Positions 54,056 through 63,173 of a DNA stretch of 64,000 nucleotides are shown here, piece after piece. The position numbers and the translations under genes were made by a program. How positions within the stretch are numbered: position 1 is the stretch's first letter; the number at the start of each line of letters is the position of its first letter. The stretch is from assembly GCA_029263175.1 (NCBI GenBank), contig JAJCXZ010000045.1:1-64000 (forward strand), written 5' to 3'. This DNA is from Acidimicrobiales bacterium (GTDB taxonomy: Bacteria; Actinomycetota; Acidimicrobiia; Acidimicrobiales; Aldehydirespiratoraceae). The notes under the pieces were generated by a model. The model was given only the letters and a program-made list of their open reading frames with translations, ran no database searches and had not been told where the DNA came from.

Positions 54056-55732
54056 ATGAGCACTCTCGATGTTGGAACACCGGAGGTCGGGGTCTCGGCG
54101 CCTCGCGGCACGGACCTGAACTGCGTCTCATGGCCCCAAGAAGCGGCCTACCGGATGCTGCAGAACAACCTCGATCCCGAGGTCGCGGAGAACCCGGATC
54201 AGCTTGTGGTCTACGGCGGCACCGGCCGCGCGGCGCGTTCATGGGATGCCTATCGAGCCATGCTCTCCACGCTCAGGACGCTCCAGAACGACGAGACGAT
54301 GCTCGTCCAGTCGGGCAAGCCCGTCGGCGTGCTGCGCACCCACGAGTGGGCCCCTCGAGTGCTCATCGCCAACTCGAATCTGGTCCCCGATTGGGCCAAC
54401 TGGGACGAATTCCGGCGCCTCGAGCATCAGGGTCTCACGATGTACGGCCAGATGACCGCCGGTTCATGGATCTACATCGGCACGCAGGGAATCCTGCAGG
54501 GCACCTACGAGTGTTTCGCGGAGATCGGGCGCAAGCGTTTCGGCGGGACACTGGCCGGCACCCTGACGATCACGGCCGGTGCGGGTGGTATGGGTGGCGC
54601 CCAGCCCCTGGCCGTCACCATGAACGATGGCGTCGCGCTCGTGATCGATGTCGACCAGCACATGCTCCAACGCCGTGTCGATCACCGCTACCTCGATGAG
54701 ATCGCGCCGGACTACGCCTCTGCCATTGCCCGGGTCACCGAGGCGAAACGGCTCCGCAAGCCGCTCTCGGTGGGGCTGCTCGGCAACGCAGCCGATCTGG
54801 TCCCCCGACTTCTCGCCGACGGCATCGAAGCTGACATCGTCACCGACCAGACAAGCGCCCACGACCCGCTCAGCTACATGCCGAACGACATTTCGGCCGA
54901 AGCCGCGGCCGAGCTGAAGGACAGCGATCCCCAGGAGTTCACCAGGCGTGCCCGCGGAGCAATGGCGGCGCACTGCCAAGCCATGGTCGGCTTCATGGAT
55001 GCCGGTGCCGAAGTCTTCGACTACGGCAACAGCCTGCGCGCCGAGGCGAGACTTGGCGGCTACGACCGCGCGTTCGACTATCCCGGATTCCTACCTGCCT
55101 ACATCAGGCCGCTCTTCTGCGAAGGGCTCGGGCCGTTCCGCTGGGTGGCGCTCTCGGGGGATCCTGCCGACATCGCCGCCACCGACCGCGCCGTGCTCGA
55201 GGAGTTCCCCGAGAACGAGGGCCTCGCCCGCTGGATCCGGCTCGCCGGTGAGCGAGTGGCATTCCAGGGACTCCCCGCCCGCATCTGCTGGCTCGGCTAC
55301 GGCGAACGTCATCGTCTGGGGCTCCGGTTCAACGAGATGGTCAGGTCCGGCGAGCTGAAGGCACCGGTCGTGATCGGCCGCGATCATCTCGACTCGGGGT
55401 CGGTTGCGTCGCCCTACCGGGAGACGGAGGACATGCTCGATGGCTCGGACGCGATAGCCGATTGGCCGCTCCTCAACGGGTTGGTCAACACCTGCTCGGG
55501 CGCAACCTGGGTCAGCATCCACCACGGCGGCGGCGTCGGAATCGGCCGTTCGATCCACGCCGGCCAGGTCAGCGTCGCCGACGGCACCGACCTCGCCGCC
55601 CAGAAGCTCGAACGGGTGCTCACCAACGATCCCGCCATGGGCGTCATCCGCCATGTCGATGCCGGTTATGAACGGGCCCGCGATGTGGCCGAGGAACGAG
55701 GTGTTCGGGTGCCGATGGCCCCAGAATCATGA
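54056..55732 (+). CDS. hutU: Urocanate hydratase
   Basis: A 558-residue NAD-containing hydratase that converts urocanate to imidazolonepropionate. Recognisable segments are [64 protein letters not shown] (NAD-binding Gly-rich loop), the conserved [12 protein letters not shown] and the C-terminal [19 protein letters not shown]. Length and motifs are standard. First gene of hutU-pdf-hutF-hutI-oxygenase; its stop overlaps the next start by 4 bp. Confidence 0.95.
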   Translation: MSTLDVGTPEVGVSAPRGTDLNCVSWPQEAAYRMLQNNLDPEVAENPDQLVVYGGTGRAARSWDAYRAMLSTLRTLQNDETMLVQSGKPVGVLRTHEWAPRVLIANSNLVPDWANWDEFRRLEHQGLTMYGQMTAGSWIYIGTQGILQGTYECFAEIGRKRFGGTLAGTLTITAGAGGMGGAQPLAVTMNDGVALVIDVDQHMLQRRVDHRYLDEIAPDYASAIARVTEAKRLRKPLSVGLLGNAADLVPRLLADGIEADIVTDQTSAHDPLSYMPNDISAEAAAELKDSDPQEFTRRARGAMAAHCQAMVGFMDAGAEVFDYGNSLRAEARLGGYDRAFDYPGFLPAYIRPLFCEGLGPFRWVALSGDPADIAATDRAVLEEFPENEGLARWIRLAGERVAFQGLPARICWLGYGERHRLGLRFNEMVRSGELKAPVVIGRDHLDSGSVASPYRETEDMLDGSDAIADWPLLNGLVNTCSGATWVSIHHGGGVGIGRSIHAGQVSVADGTDLAAQKLERVLTNDPAMGVIRHVDAGYERARDVAEERGVRVPMAPES

Positions 55733-56298
55733 CCGTTCGCCCGATTCTCTCGATCGGCCATCCCGTGCTGCGAGAAGTCGCCGCCGAGGTAGTCGTTGAG
55801 GACATTCCCGGTGGCGAGGTTCAGAGCCTGGTCGACGATCTGATCGAGACCATGCGTGAGGCAGGTGGGGCCGGTCTGGCAGCAAACCAGATCGGCGTAC
55901 CCCGGCGGATCGTCGTGATGGAGGTCGGCGAGAACCCTCGATACCCCTACAAGCCACGGTTGCCGCTGACGGTGGCGATCAACCCGATCATCACGCCACT
56001 CGACGAGGAGACGGTCGTGATCAACGAGGGTTGTCTCTCGCTGCCGTTGCGTGGCGATGTCCGCCGCAACGTCAACATCCGAGTCGACTACGTCGATCGT
56101 GACGGCCTCGCGCACAGCGAAACGAAGCGGGGCCTCACGGCTGGGACCTGGCAGCATGAGGTCGATCACCTCGACGGTGTCCTGATCACCGACCGAGCCG
56201 CTCCCCAGTCGCTCTCCACCTGGACCGAGTTCGAAGCTCACCATCGAGATGCCTTCATCGAACGGATCACGGCATTCGTCGCCCGAGTCGGTTCGTGA
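55729..56298 (+). CDS. Peptide-deformylase-family protein inside the hut operon (candidate HutG substitute)
   Basis: A 189-residue PDF fold. All three family motifs are intact: GAGLAANQ (47-54), EGCLSLP (Cys102) and HEVDH (143-147), so a metal site of Cys and two His is expected. Canonical PDFs remove formyl from Met at nascent chains. Here the gene is coupled by 4-bp overlaps to both hutU and hutF, where HutG, the N-formylglutamate deformylase, is normally needed and no HutG is present. A role in cleaving N-formyl-L-glutamate is therefore proposed (inference). It could alternatively be an ordinary def gene. Confidence 0.88.
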   Translation: MTVRPILSIGHPVLREVAAEVVVEDIPGGEVQSLVDDLIETMREAGGAGLAANQIGVPRRIVVMEVGENPRYPYKPRLPLTVAINPIITPLDEETVVINEGCLSLPLRGDVRRNVNIRVDYVDRDGLAHSETKRGLTAGTWQHEVDHLDGVLITDRAAPQSLSTWTEFEAHHRDAFIERITAFVARVGS

Positions 56299-57635
56299 CT
56301 CGCTACCACTGTGAGCATGCGCTGATCGGCAGCGGTGTCGAGCACGACGTCGAGGTAATGGTCCATCAGGGTCGTATCTCGACCATCACCACCGACGCGG
56401 CGCCAGCCGCCGATGCCAAACGATTGAAGGGCTTCACCATTCCGGGCATGGCCAACGCGCACAGCCACGCATTCCACCGTGCGCTTCGATCGCGGACCCA
56501 GGCCAACCGAGGCACCTTCTGGACGTGGCGCGAGCTCATGTATCGCGCCGCGGAGCGGCTCACGCCCGAGAACTACCATCGGCTCGCCCGAGCGACCTTC
56601 GGCGAGATGGCGATGGCGGGGATCACTGCCGTCGGCGAGTTTCACTACGTGCATCACCAGCCTGACGGGACGGGCTACGACGATCCCAATGCCATGGGCA
56701 CCGCGCTCCTCGCCGCGGCAGCCGAAGCAGGTATACGGATCACCTTGCTGGACACGCTCTACCTCCACGGCGGCCTCGATGCCAACGGCTACAACGACCC
56801 CACGGGAGCACAGAGCCGCTACACCGACGGTGCTGCCGATGCGTGGGTTGATCGAATTGATGGCCTTGACCCGGCTCCGGGTCAACTCATCGGAGCGGCT
56901 GTGCATTCGGTTCGAGCTGTGGATCCGGATTCGCTTGCGGTTGTTGCCGGCTGGACCGATGCCACCGGCGCGCCGATCCATGCCCATGTCTCCGAGCAGG
57001 TCGCCGAGAACGACCAATGCGTTGCCCACCACGGCTGCTCCCCTATCGAGCTCCTCCATTCCCGCGGACTGCTCCGGTCGAGTTTCAGTGCCGTACATGC
57101 GACTCACCTCAGCGCCATCGACGTTCGTCTCCTGCACGAGTCAGGGTCGACGGTGTGTATGTGCCCGACCACCGAGCGCGACCTCGGCGACGGCGTCGGG
57201 CCCACCCGAGCGTTCGCGAACGCGGAGATCCCCATCACTCTCGGCTCTGATTCCCACGCGGTGATCGACCACTTCGAAGAGGCGCGAGCCGTGGAACTCG
57301 ACGAGCGTCTCGTGAGTAGAGAACGCGGGATCCATTCCTCCGCCGCCCTCATGCAGATGGCCACCACAGCGGGTCATCGAAGCCTCGGTTGGCGCGACGC
57401 CGGCACGATCGCGGTTGGCGGACGGGCTGATCTCGTGACGGTCGCGCTCGACAGCATTCGCACCGCAGGTGCAGATCCGAGCGACCCGCTGTCCACGGCC
57501 ATTTTCTCTGCTGGCGCCGCTGATGTTCGATCGGTGGTGGTCGACGGGCGGATGATCGTCGACGATCATCAGCATCTGACACTCGATGTCGCCAGGGAAC
57601 TCGACACCGCAATCACCGACCTCATGGAGGGCTGA
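56295..57635 (+). CDS. hutF: Formimidoylglutamate deiminase
   Basis: A 446-residue amidohydrolase-fold enzyme that converts N-formimidoyl-L-glutamate to N-formyl-L-glutamate and ammonia. NAHSHAFHRALRSR gives the metal His-x-His, VSEQVAEND a further ligand region and SGSTVCMCPTTERDLGDGVGP is diagnostic of HutF. The presence of HutF rather than HutE/HutG formiminoglutamase defines the five-step pathway that requires a deformylase. GTG 56295 overlaps the PDF-like stop. Confidence 0.93.
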   Translation: MTRYHCEHALIGSGVEHDVEVMVHQGRISTITTDAAPAADAKRLKGFTIPGMANAHSHAFHRALRSRTQANRGTFWTWRELMYRAAERLTPENYHRLARATFGEMAMAGITAVGEFHYVHHQPDGTGYDDPNAMGTALLAAAAEAGIRITLLDTLYLHGGLDANGYNDPTGAQSRYTDGAADAWVDRIDGLDPAPGQLIGAAVHSVRAVDPDSLAVVAGWTDATGAPIHAHVSEQVAENDQCVAHHGCSPIELLHSRGLLRSSFSAVHATHLSAIDVRLLHESGSTVCMCPTTERDLGDGVGPTRAFANAEIPITLGSDSHAVIDHFEEARAVELDERLVSRERGIHSSAALMQMATTAGHRSLGWRDAGTIAVGGRADLVTVALDSIRTAGADPSDPLSTAIFSAGAADVRSVVVDGRMIVDDHQHLTLDVARELDTAITDLMEG

Positions 57636-57638
57636 CCC

Positions 57639-58811
57639 ATGGCACTCGCTCACTCGCTTGTCGTCGACAACATCGGTTCGCTGATCACCAACGATCCGAC
57701 CGTCGGCGAAGGTCCGCTCGGAATCCTCAGGAACGCTGCGGTGGTGATCACCGACGGCGATGTCGAGTTCGTGGGCCCGGCAGGTGCGACGGCCGACGAA
57801 CGTATCGACGCCGAAGGCGCGTGCGTGCTCCCCGGGTTCGTCGACTCCCACACCCATCTCGTCTTTGCCGGCGACCGGGCCGAGGAGTTCACCGCACGGA
57901 TGGCCGGCCAGCCCTATGACGGCGGAGGCATCCGGGTCACCACCGACGCCACCCGGGCAACCGACACCAGCGAACTCGACCGCCTCGTGCGCCTCCGCCT
58001 ACACGAGGCTCATTGGGCCGGCACAACCACGATCGAGATCAAGTCCGGCTACGGACTCAACGTGGCCGATGAGGCTCGGTCCCTCGAGATCGCGAAGCGC
58101 CACACCACCGAGACGACCTTCCTTGGCGCTCATCTGTTGCCCAGTGAGTATGAAGGCCGCGCCGACGACTACATCGATCTCGTCTGCACCGAGATGCTCG
58201 ACGCATCTCGTCCTCACGCAAAGTGGATCGACGCGTTCTGCGAAACCGGCGCGTTCGATGAAGAGCAATGCCGAGCGGTGCTCGAAGCGGGAGAGGCGGC
58301 GGGGCTCGGTATGCGACTGCACGGCAACCAGCTCGGCACTGGGCCGGGCGTGCAGCTCGCCGTCGAGTGCGGCTGTGCATCCGTCGATCACTGCACACAT
58401 CTCACTGATGGCGACGTCGATGCGCTCGCGGGCAGCGACACCGTCGCGACGTTCCTACCCGCGGCCGACTTCTCGACTCGCCAGCCCTACCCCGATGCCC
58501 GACGGGTGATCGACGCGGGTGCCACCGTCGCCATCGCGTCGAACTGCAACCCCGGCTCGTCGTACACGACGTCGATGTCGTTCTGCATCGCCATCGCGGT
58601 CCGGGAGATGAGAATGACGATCGATGAGGCGATACAGGCGGTCACCACGGGGGGAGCAGCTGCACTGCAACGTGACGATGTGGGTCACCTCTCCCCCGGT
58701 GCGGCCGGCCATCTCGTGATTCTCGATGCGCCTTCGCATCACCACCTTGCGTACCGTCCGGGGGTACCGCTCATTCGCCACACGATCGGTCCGCTGGGTT
58801 CGGAGTCCTGA
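57639..58811 (+). CDS. hutI: Imidazolonepropionase
   Basis: A 390-residue amidohydrolase that opens imidazolonepropionate to N-formimidoylglutamate. [18 protein letters not shown] gives the metal site, followed by [22 protein letters not shown] and [12 protein letters not shown] near the C-terminus, all typical of HutI. It starts 3 bp after hutF and ends 2 bp before the oxygenase gene, so the operon order is hutU-pdf-hutF-hutI-oxygenase. Confidence 0.95.
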   Translation: MALAHSLVVDNIGSLITNDPTVGEGPLGILRNAAVVITDGDVEFVGPAGATADERIDAEGACVLPGFVDSHTHLVFAGDRAEEFTARMAGQPYDGGGIRVTTDATRATDTSELDRLVRLRLHEAHWAGTTTIEIKSGYGLNVADEARSLEIAKRHTTETTFLGAHLLPSEYEGRADDYIDLVCTEMLDASRPHAKWIDAFCETGAFDEEQCRAVLEAGEAAGLGMRLHGNQLGTGPGVQLAVECGCASVDHCTHLTDGDVDALAGSDTVATFLPAADFSTRQPYPDARRVIDAGATVAIASNCNPGSSYTTSMSFCIAIAVREMRMTIDEAIQAVTTGGAAALQRDDVGHLSPGAAGHLVILDAPSHHHLAYRPGVPLIRHTIGPLGSES

Positions 58812-58813
58812 CC

Positions 58814-59590
58814 ATGACCACAGCCCATATCGACTCGGGCACTCACCCGATCGATGATCCTGACTACGCGGCCGAATGCAAGGATGAACTCGACGCGGCA
58901 GGAGCGTTGGTGCTCCCCGGATTCTTCACTGAAGAGGCGGTCAAGGCGGTGGTCCGCGAATCCGCTCATCGCGAGGCGGAGGCGTTCTACGCCGACTCGA
59001 CACACAACGTCTATCTCACCCCGAGCGATGATTCGCTCACTGGAGATCACGCATTCAACCGACAGGTGGCGAGCAGCAAGGGCCTGCTGGCCGACGACCA
59101 GGTGCCGGCGGACTCGCCGCTGCGCGACGTCTACGACGACACCACGTTCCGGAGCTTTCTCTGCGATGTTCTGGGCATCGAGGCGATCTACCCGTACGCC
59201 GACAACCTCTCATCGATCAACGTGCATTTCGCCGCGGCCGGGCGCGAGTTGGGGTGGCACTTCGACAACTCGTCGTTCGCTGTCACCATGCTCCTCCAGG
59301 CCCCCGAAGCCGGTGGCGAATTCGAGTACGTGGCCGGCGTGCGCGATTCCGACGGAGGCGACGAGGGGTACGAGCGAGTCGTTTCGATCCTTGAGGAGGT
59401 CGAGCCGGTCGAGGTCCTCGAGTTCGAACCCGGCGCGCTCGTGTTGTTCCGCGGACGCGATGCGATCCATCGGGTGACTCCTACTCGGGGGGACACGACG
59501 CGAATGCTCGTGGTCTTCGCGTTCAACGATGCGCCCGGTGTTGCGCTCTCGGAATCGGCGCTCGAGACGTTCTACGGCCGCATCAGCTGA
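58814..59590 (+). CDS. 2-oxoglutarate/Fe(II)-dependent oxygenase (HalD/BesD-like fold, hydroxylase type)
   Basis: A 258-residue cupin-type oxygenase. The facial triad is H149-x-D151 (GWHFDNS) and H219 (DAIHRVTP), with Arg230 as the 2-oxoglutarate anchor. The sequence style (LLQAPEAGGEFEYV, GALVLFRGRDAIHRV) resembles the HalD/BesD amino-acid halogenase group, but halogenases have Gly or Ala at the Asp position, so hydroxylation is expected. Its position at the end of the hut operon suggests a histidine-related or amino-acid substrate; this is inference. Confidence 0.85.
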   Translation: MTTAHIDSGTHPIDDPDYAAECKDELDAAGALVLPGFFTEEAVKAVVRESAHREAEAFYADSTHNVYLTPSDDSLTGDHAFNRQVASSKGLLADDQVPADSPLRDVYDDTTFRSFLCDVLGIEAIYPYADNLSSINVHFAAAGRELGWHFDNSSFAVTMLLQAPEAGGEFEYVAGVRDSDGGDEGYERVVSILEEVEPVEVLEFEPGALVLFRGRDAIHRVTPTRGDTTRMLVVFAFNDAPGVALSESALETFYGRIS

Positions 59591-59909
59591 AGGAAAGCGC
59601 CACGGCCACGATCAGGGCCACCGCACAGAAGAGCACCGTCAGCGCCCCGATCAGGCGGGTGAGCTCCACCTGCGGAACAGCCGGGGCCGGAGTCGCCGGA
59701 CTGTGCAACTCATCGTCGTGTCGTCCCGCCCAGAAGAGCAGCAGGCCACCAGCCACGGTTTCTGCGATTCCGAACACGCCGACGGAGAAGTGGACCTCTG
59801 CGGCGCCGTAGCGAGCAAGCACAACGCCCGCCACCATCATGGAGACCGCCGTGCGCTCCCATGCCAGCGCCGTTCGTTCGTGCTGAAGCCCTCCACCGAT
59901 GCTGTTCAT
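59583..59909 (-). CDS. DUF202/YidH-like membrane protein
   Basis: A 108-residue protein with three hydrophobic segments and the DUF202 opening GLQHERTALAWERTAVSMM. Function of the family is poorly known. ATG 59909 starts right at the conserved LQHERTALAWER; the longer frame is unrelated. It follows a second DUF202 gene by 37 bp. Its end overlaps the convergent oxygenase gene by 8 bp. Confidence 0.8.
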   Translation of the reverse strand: MNSIGGGLQHERTALAWERTAVSMMVAGVVLARYGAAEVHFSVGVFGIAETVAGGLLLFWAGRHDDELHSPATPAPAVPQVELTRLIGALTVLFCAVALIVAVALSFS

Positions 59910-59946
59910 CGGCCGGGGTCCGGCTTCGCCTGCGCCAGGGCCCACG

Positions 59947-60306
59947 TCAGATGGTCTCGACCACAAAGAGCACCGCCGCGACAACACCGACGACAGCGGT
60001 GCCGGCCGCCATGAATTGGGGCAGCCGGGACGGAGGCAGCGGTTCGCCGAGGCGCATGGCCGCCTCATTCAGGGCCCAGCGACGGTATGCCGTTGCCGCG
60101 GTGGCAATACTCAGCGCCAGCAACAAGATGCCCAGAACATGCGAGCCGAAGAAGTCGGGAATGAGACTGACCGCGCCAAGACCACCCGCTGCGAGCGCCA
60201 GCGAAGTGCGGACCCACGCCAGAAATGTGCGTTCGTTGGCGAGCGTGAAGCGATAGTCGGGCTCCTGGCCGACACGTCGCGGATCTGGTGGAAGAAGACG
60301 ACTCAC
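59947..60306 (-). CDS. DUF202/YidH-like membrane protein, larger paralogue
   Basis: About 119 residues with the typical DPRRVGQEPDYRFTLANERTFLAWVRTSLAL opening (interrupted by small loops) and three transmembrane helices. Paired DUF202 genes of this kind are common in actinobacteria; role unknown. GTG 60306 is chosen near the conserved RLLPPDPRR; an earlier in-frame start at 60345 is possible. Divergent from the PNPOx-like gene. Confidence 0.78.
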   Translation of the reverse strand: MSRLLPPDPRRVGQEPDYRFTLANERTFLAWVRTSLALAAGGLGAVSLIPDFFGSHVLGILLLALSIATAATAYRRWALNEAAMRLGEPLPPSRLPQFMAAGTAVVGVVAAVLFVVETI

Positions 60307-60367
60307 GGCACCGACGGTAGCGGTCGATACCGTGCCGCGGATCACAACGGCCGTCTATCGTCGTGGC

Positions 60368-60907
60368 ATGGATCGTCTCACCCCCAAGCAGATCGAATTC
60401 GTCCGGGCTCAACCCATGTTCTTCGTGGCAACGGCAGGAGCTGCCGGCCGAGTCAATGTCTCGCCGAAGGGCATGGACTCCCTCCGCGTTCTCGACCCGC
60501 ATCGGGTGGCATGGCTGAACCTGACCGGCAGCGGGAACGAGTCGGCTGCGCATGTCGCCGAGAACGGGCGAATGACCTTGATGTTCATGTCCATCGGGGA
60601 ACAGGCCCTCATCCTGCGCATCTACGGCACGGCTCGGGCGGTTCACGCCCGTGACGACGATTGGGACGAATTGATCACACTGTTCCCGCCCATGGCCGGG
60701 TCGCGGCAGGTCTTCGAGCTCGCGATCGACGAGGTGACGTCGTCCTGTGGCAGCGGGGTGCCGGTGATGACGGTTGAGGCCGATCGAGGCTCCATCGACC
60801 TCGAACCATTCTGGGCTGCCAAGACCAAGGAAGAACTCGACGACTACTGGAGGCTCAAGAACACCACCAGCATCGACGGCTATCCGACGAGGCTCTTGGC
60901 TGACTAG
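60368..60907 (+). CDS. Pyridoxamine-5'-phosphate-oxidase-fold flavin-binding protein
   Basis: A 179-residue split-barrel protein of the PNPOx-like superfamily: FVRAQPMFFVATAGAAGRVNVSPKG at the start and RMTLMFMSIGEQALILRIYGTARAV in the barrel. Flavin or F420 binding and reduction of a small molecule are typical; substrate unknown. ATG 60368 is at the conserved LTPKQIEFV. It precedes the GrdB-like selenoprotein by 87 bp. Confidence 0.83.
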   Translation: MDRLTPKQIEFVRAQPMFFVATAGAAGRVNVSPKGMDSLRVLDPHRVAWLNLTGSGNESAAHVAENGRMTLMFMSIGEQALILRIYGTARAVHARDDDWDELITLFPPMAGSRQVFELAIDEVTSSCGSGVPVMTVEADRGSIDLEPFWAAKTKEELDDYWRLKNTTSIDGYPTRLLAD

Positions 60908-60994
60908 GAGGCGGGTCCGACACCGACTGAGATTGCGGCACCTCAGGCTCCGCCGTCTACGTTTGATGGACCGACACGCAAAGGGGACCCCAAA

Positions 60995-62140
60995 GTGTCC
61001 GACCGCGACCTCAAGGCGATGACCGCCGACATCGAGACTCCGGTCTTCGAGACAACGGCATTCACCATCCCGCCCCCGCTCTCGGAGGCCACCGTTGCGA
61101 TTGTCACCACCTCCTCGCTCCACCATCCGGACCAGGATGACTTCGCGCCCGCCGACACGGGCTATCGCATCCTCGACGGAAGCCGCCGGGACTATGTGAC
61201 CGGCCACTGGAGCCCGAACTTCGATTCCGTCGGCTTTGCCTACGACATGAACACGGTCTTCCCGCTGGACCGCCTCGACGACCTCGCGGCAAAGGGAGTC
61301 ATCGGCAAGGTTGCCGATCAGCATCTCTCATACGCCGGCAACCAGTTCGAACTCAGCGCGGTCCGTATCGACAGCGGTCCGGCCGGCGGCCGCTGGCTCA
61401 AGGACCGGGGTGTCGACGTCGTGCTCCTCACCCCCGTTTGACCCCTCTGCACGCGTACCGTGAGTACGCTCGCCCACGTCTTCGAGGCCGAAGGTCTCGC
61501 CACCATCGCACTCGGTTCGATGCGCAACCAGATCGAACACACGGCGCCGCCGCGGGGTCTCTTCTGCGACTTCCCACTTGGTCGTCCCCTCGGTGTCCCG
61601 GGCGATGCCGAGTTCCAGCACGGAGTTCTCGCCGTGGCCTTTGATCTCCTCGACTCGCCCGAACCGGTCGTCGCCGAGTACTCCGTGAGTATCGAAGATG
61701 ACGAATCCGACGTCGTGGCCTGCACCCTCCCGCCCCGTCATGATCCGGATGCCCACCCGGCTGTCGACGAAGCTCGCGGGTTGCGCAACGCGTACGACCG
61801 GGGCGTCGAGCTCACCGGCAATCGGGCCGGAACCGGCCGCGTAGTCGATGCCGACGGTGTTCCCGACGCAATCGAAGCATTCATCCGCGTGGCCGAAGGG
61901 ACCCCGTGGAAGGTGGCCGGAATTCCCGGCAATCCCGCTCGGGTCAGTCAAGACATTCGCGGCTACTACGAGACCGCCGCATTGGCGATGATCGACCATG
62001 CTCCTTCCGCGTGGGCCGGCACGCGCTGGTTCCTCGACAAAACGGAAACGGGCAAGGCGATTCTTGCGGCCCGATCCGCCATGCGCGATTCGGGCGCCAA
62101 ACACGGCCACTGGTTCTACTTGGCTCCTGGCGACCGCTAG
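60995..62140 (+). CDS. GrdB/PrdB-like selenoprotein with U-x-x-C motif (TGA 61439-61441 read as selenocysteine)
   Basis: Read through one in-frame TGA this encodes 381 residues of the glycine/sarcosine/betaine/D-proline reductase selenoprotein B family. Before the TGA: VAIVTTSSLHHPDQ, YDMNTVFPLDRL, KVADQHLSYAGNQ and DVVLLTPV. Across it: TPV-U149-PLC152-TRTV, a U-x-x-C redox motif. After it: EAEGLATIALGSM and LFCDFPLGRPLG. Both halves are in the same frame and neither is a complete domain alone. Known GrdB/PrdB reductively cleave C-N bonds in clostridia; this stand-alone actinobacterial version has no GrdA/E or PrdA beside it. GTG start with AAAGGGGA. A hairpin follows the TGA. Confidence 0.88.
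61453..61469 (+). promoter_or_regulatory. Putative bacterial SECIS element of the GrdB-like selenoprotein gene
   Basis: A perfect 6-bp stem GCGUAC/GUACGC with loop CGUGA starts 11 nt after the UGA, so the loop begins 18 nt after it. Spacing is nearly that of E. coli fdhF, and G is at loop position 2. Hand-folded only. Confidence 0.65.
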
Positions 62141-62152
62141 ACGAACGCCACG

Positions 62153-63046
62153 ATGAAGATCACCCACGAGAGTTCTGTCACCCCCGACCAGATCGACCAC
62201 CTCGGTCACATGAACGTGCGCTTCTACGGGGTCAACGCTCGTGCCGGCACAACTGCCCTTCTGGCCGGCTTCGGCAGAGCGATCGACGACACTCGCCTGG
62301 TCGACATCTACACGCGCCACTTCGCCGAGCAGATGGCAGGTGCCGCGCTCGAAGTCCGCACTGCCGTGCTCGACGCGAGTTCAGCCCGGATCACGCTCTA
62401 TCACGAGTTGTTCAACGTTGCGACCGATGCCGTTGCGGCAACGTTCGTGCATGGGGTCGCTCCGACGTCCGCACCCTTTGCCCCCGAGCTCGTCGCCGGC
62501 CTGAGGGCCGACGCCATCAGCCTTCCCGCGAGTGGCGCCCCACGGTCGATCTCGCTCGACACCGATCTGCTGGGCGCGTCACCGACCCTGCCGCAGGCCG
62601 TCGAGCGCGGCCTGGTTGTGCGACTCCCCCGCCAGATCGGGGCGGACGAGTGCGACCCATCCGGCGCTCATCTCGACTCGTGTCTGAGCTCGATGAGTTG
62701 GCTTGGGCTTCGACCCGATGGCCAGGCTTCGGAGCCCGCGCTCGTCGACGGCCCCAATGGCGAGAAGATGGGCTTCGCAGCCATGGAGAACCGCGTCGTT
62801 GTCAACCGGCGTGTCCGCCTCGGCGCCACGATCCAAACGTTCGAGGCCGTCGTCGCCATCGCCGACAAGGCCACCCATCGTGTGCAGTGGGTTTACGATC
62901 TCGACCGTGGCGATCTCCTGCACGCTCAGGAATCGGTGAGTGTCGCCTTCGACACCGTCGCCCGGCGGGCAATGAGTATTCCCGCGTCGATAAGGGCGGA
63001 GGACGAGAAGCGGCTTGCTCCCGAATACCTGCCGGTGCGTTCTTGA
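62153..63046 (+). CDS. Double-hotdog acyl-CoA thioesterase-like protein
   Basis: A 297-residue protein. The first half has VTPDQIDHLGHMNVRFYGVNARAGT, the Asp and HMN-type motif of 4HBT hotdog thioesterases; a second hotdog-like half follows (GADECDPSGAHLDSC...ALVDGPNGEKMGFAAMEN). The substrate is unknown. It lies 12 bp after the GrdB-like selenoprotein on the same strand, so co-expression is likely, and 127 bp before the MFS gene. Confidence 0.8.
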   Translation: MKITHESSVTPDQIDHLGHMNVRFYGVNARAGTTALLAGFGRAIDDTRLVDIYTRHFAEQMAGAALEVRTAVLDASSARITLYHELFNVATDAVAATFVHGVAPTSAPFAPELVAGLRADAISLPASGAPRSISLDTDLLGASPTLPQAVERGLVVRLPRQIGADECDPSGAHLDSCLSSMSWLGLRPDGQASEPALVDGPNGEKMGFAAMENRVVVNRRVRLGATIQTFEAVVAIADKATHRVQWVYDLDRGDLLHAQESVSVAFDTVARRAMSIPASIRAEDEKRLAPEYLPVRS

Positions 63047-63173
63047 ACACGCCGCTGGTGACAGAGTCCCACTGGGACCGCCCCGGTCAGCAGGCGCGAA
63101 GTCGCGTCACCCAGGATCTCCTGCTCACCTCCGTACAAGACGTCGCAAACCGAGGACAAAGGACGAGCAAGCG

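Noticed and set aside
61460-62140. Separate gene starting at GTG 61460, after the TGA of the GrdB-like gene
   Set aside because: It begins inside the predicted SECIS loop, lacks a Shine-Dalgarno, and its first residues continue a family motif whose Cys lies upstream of the start.
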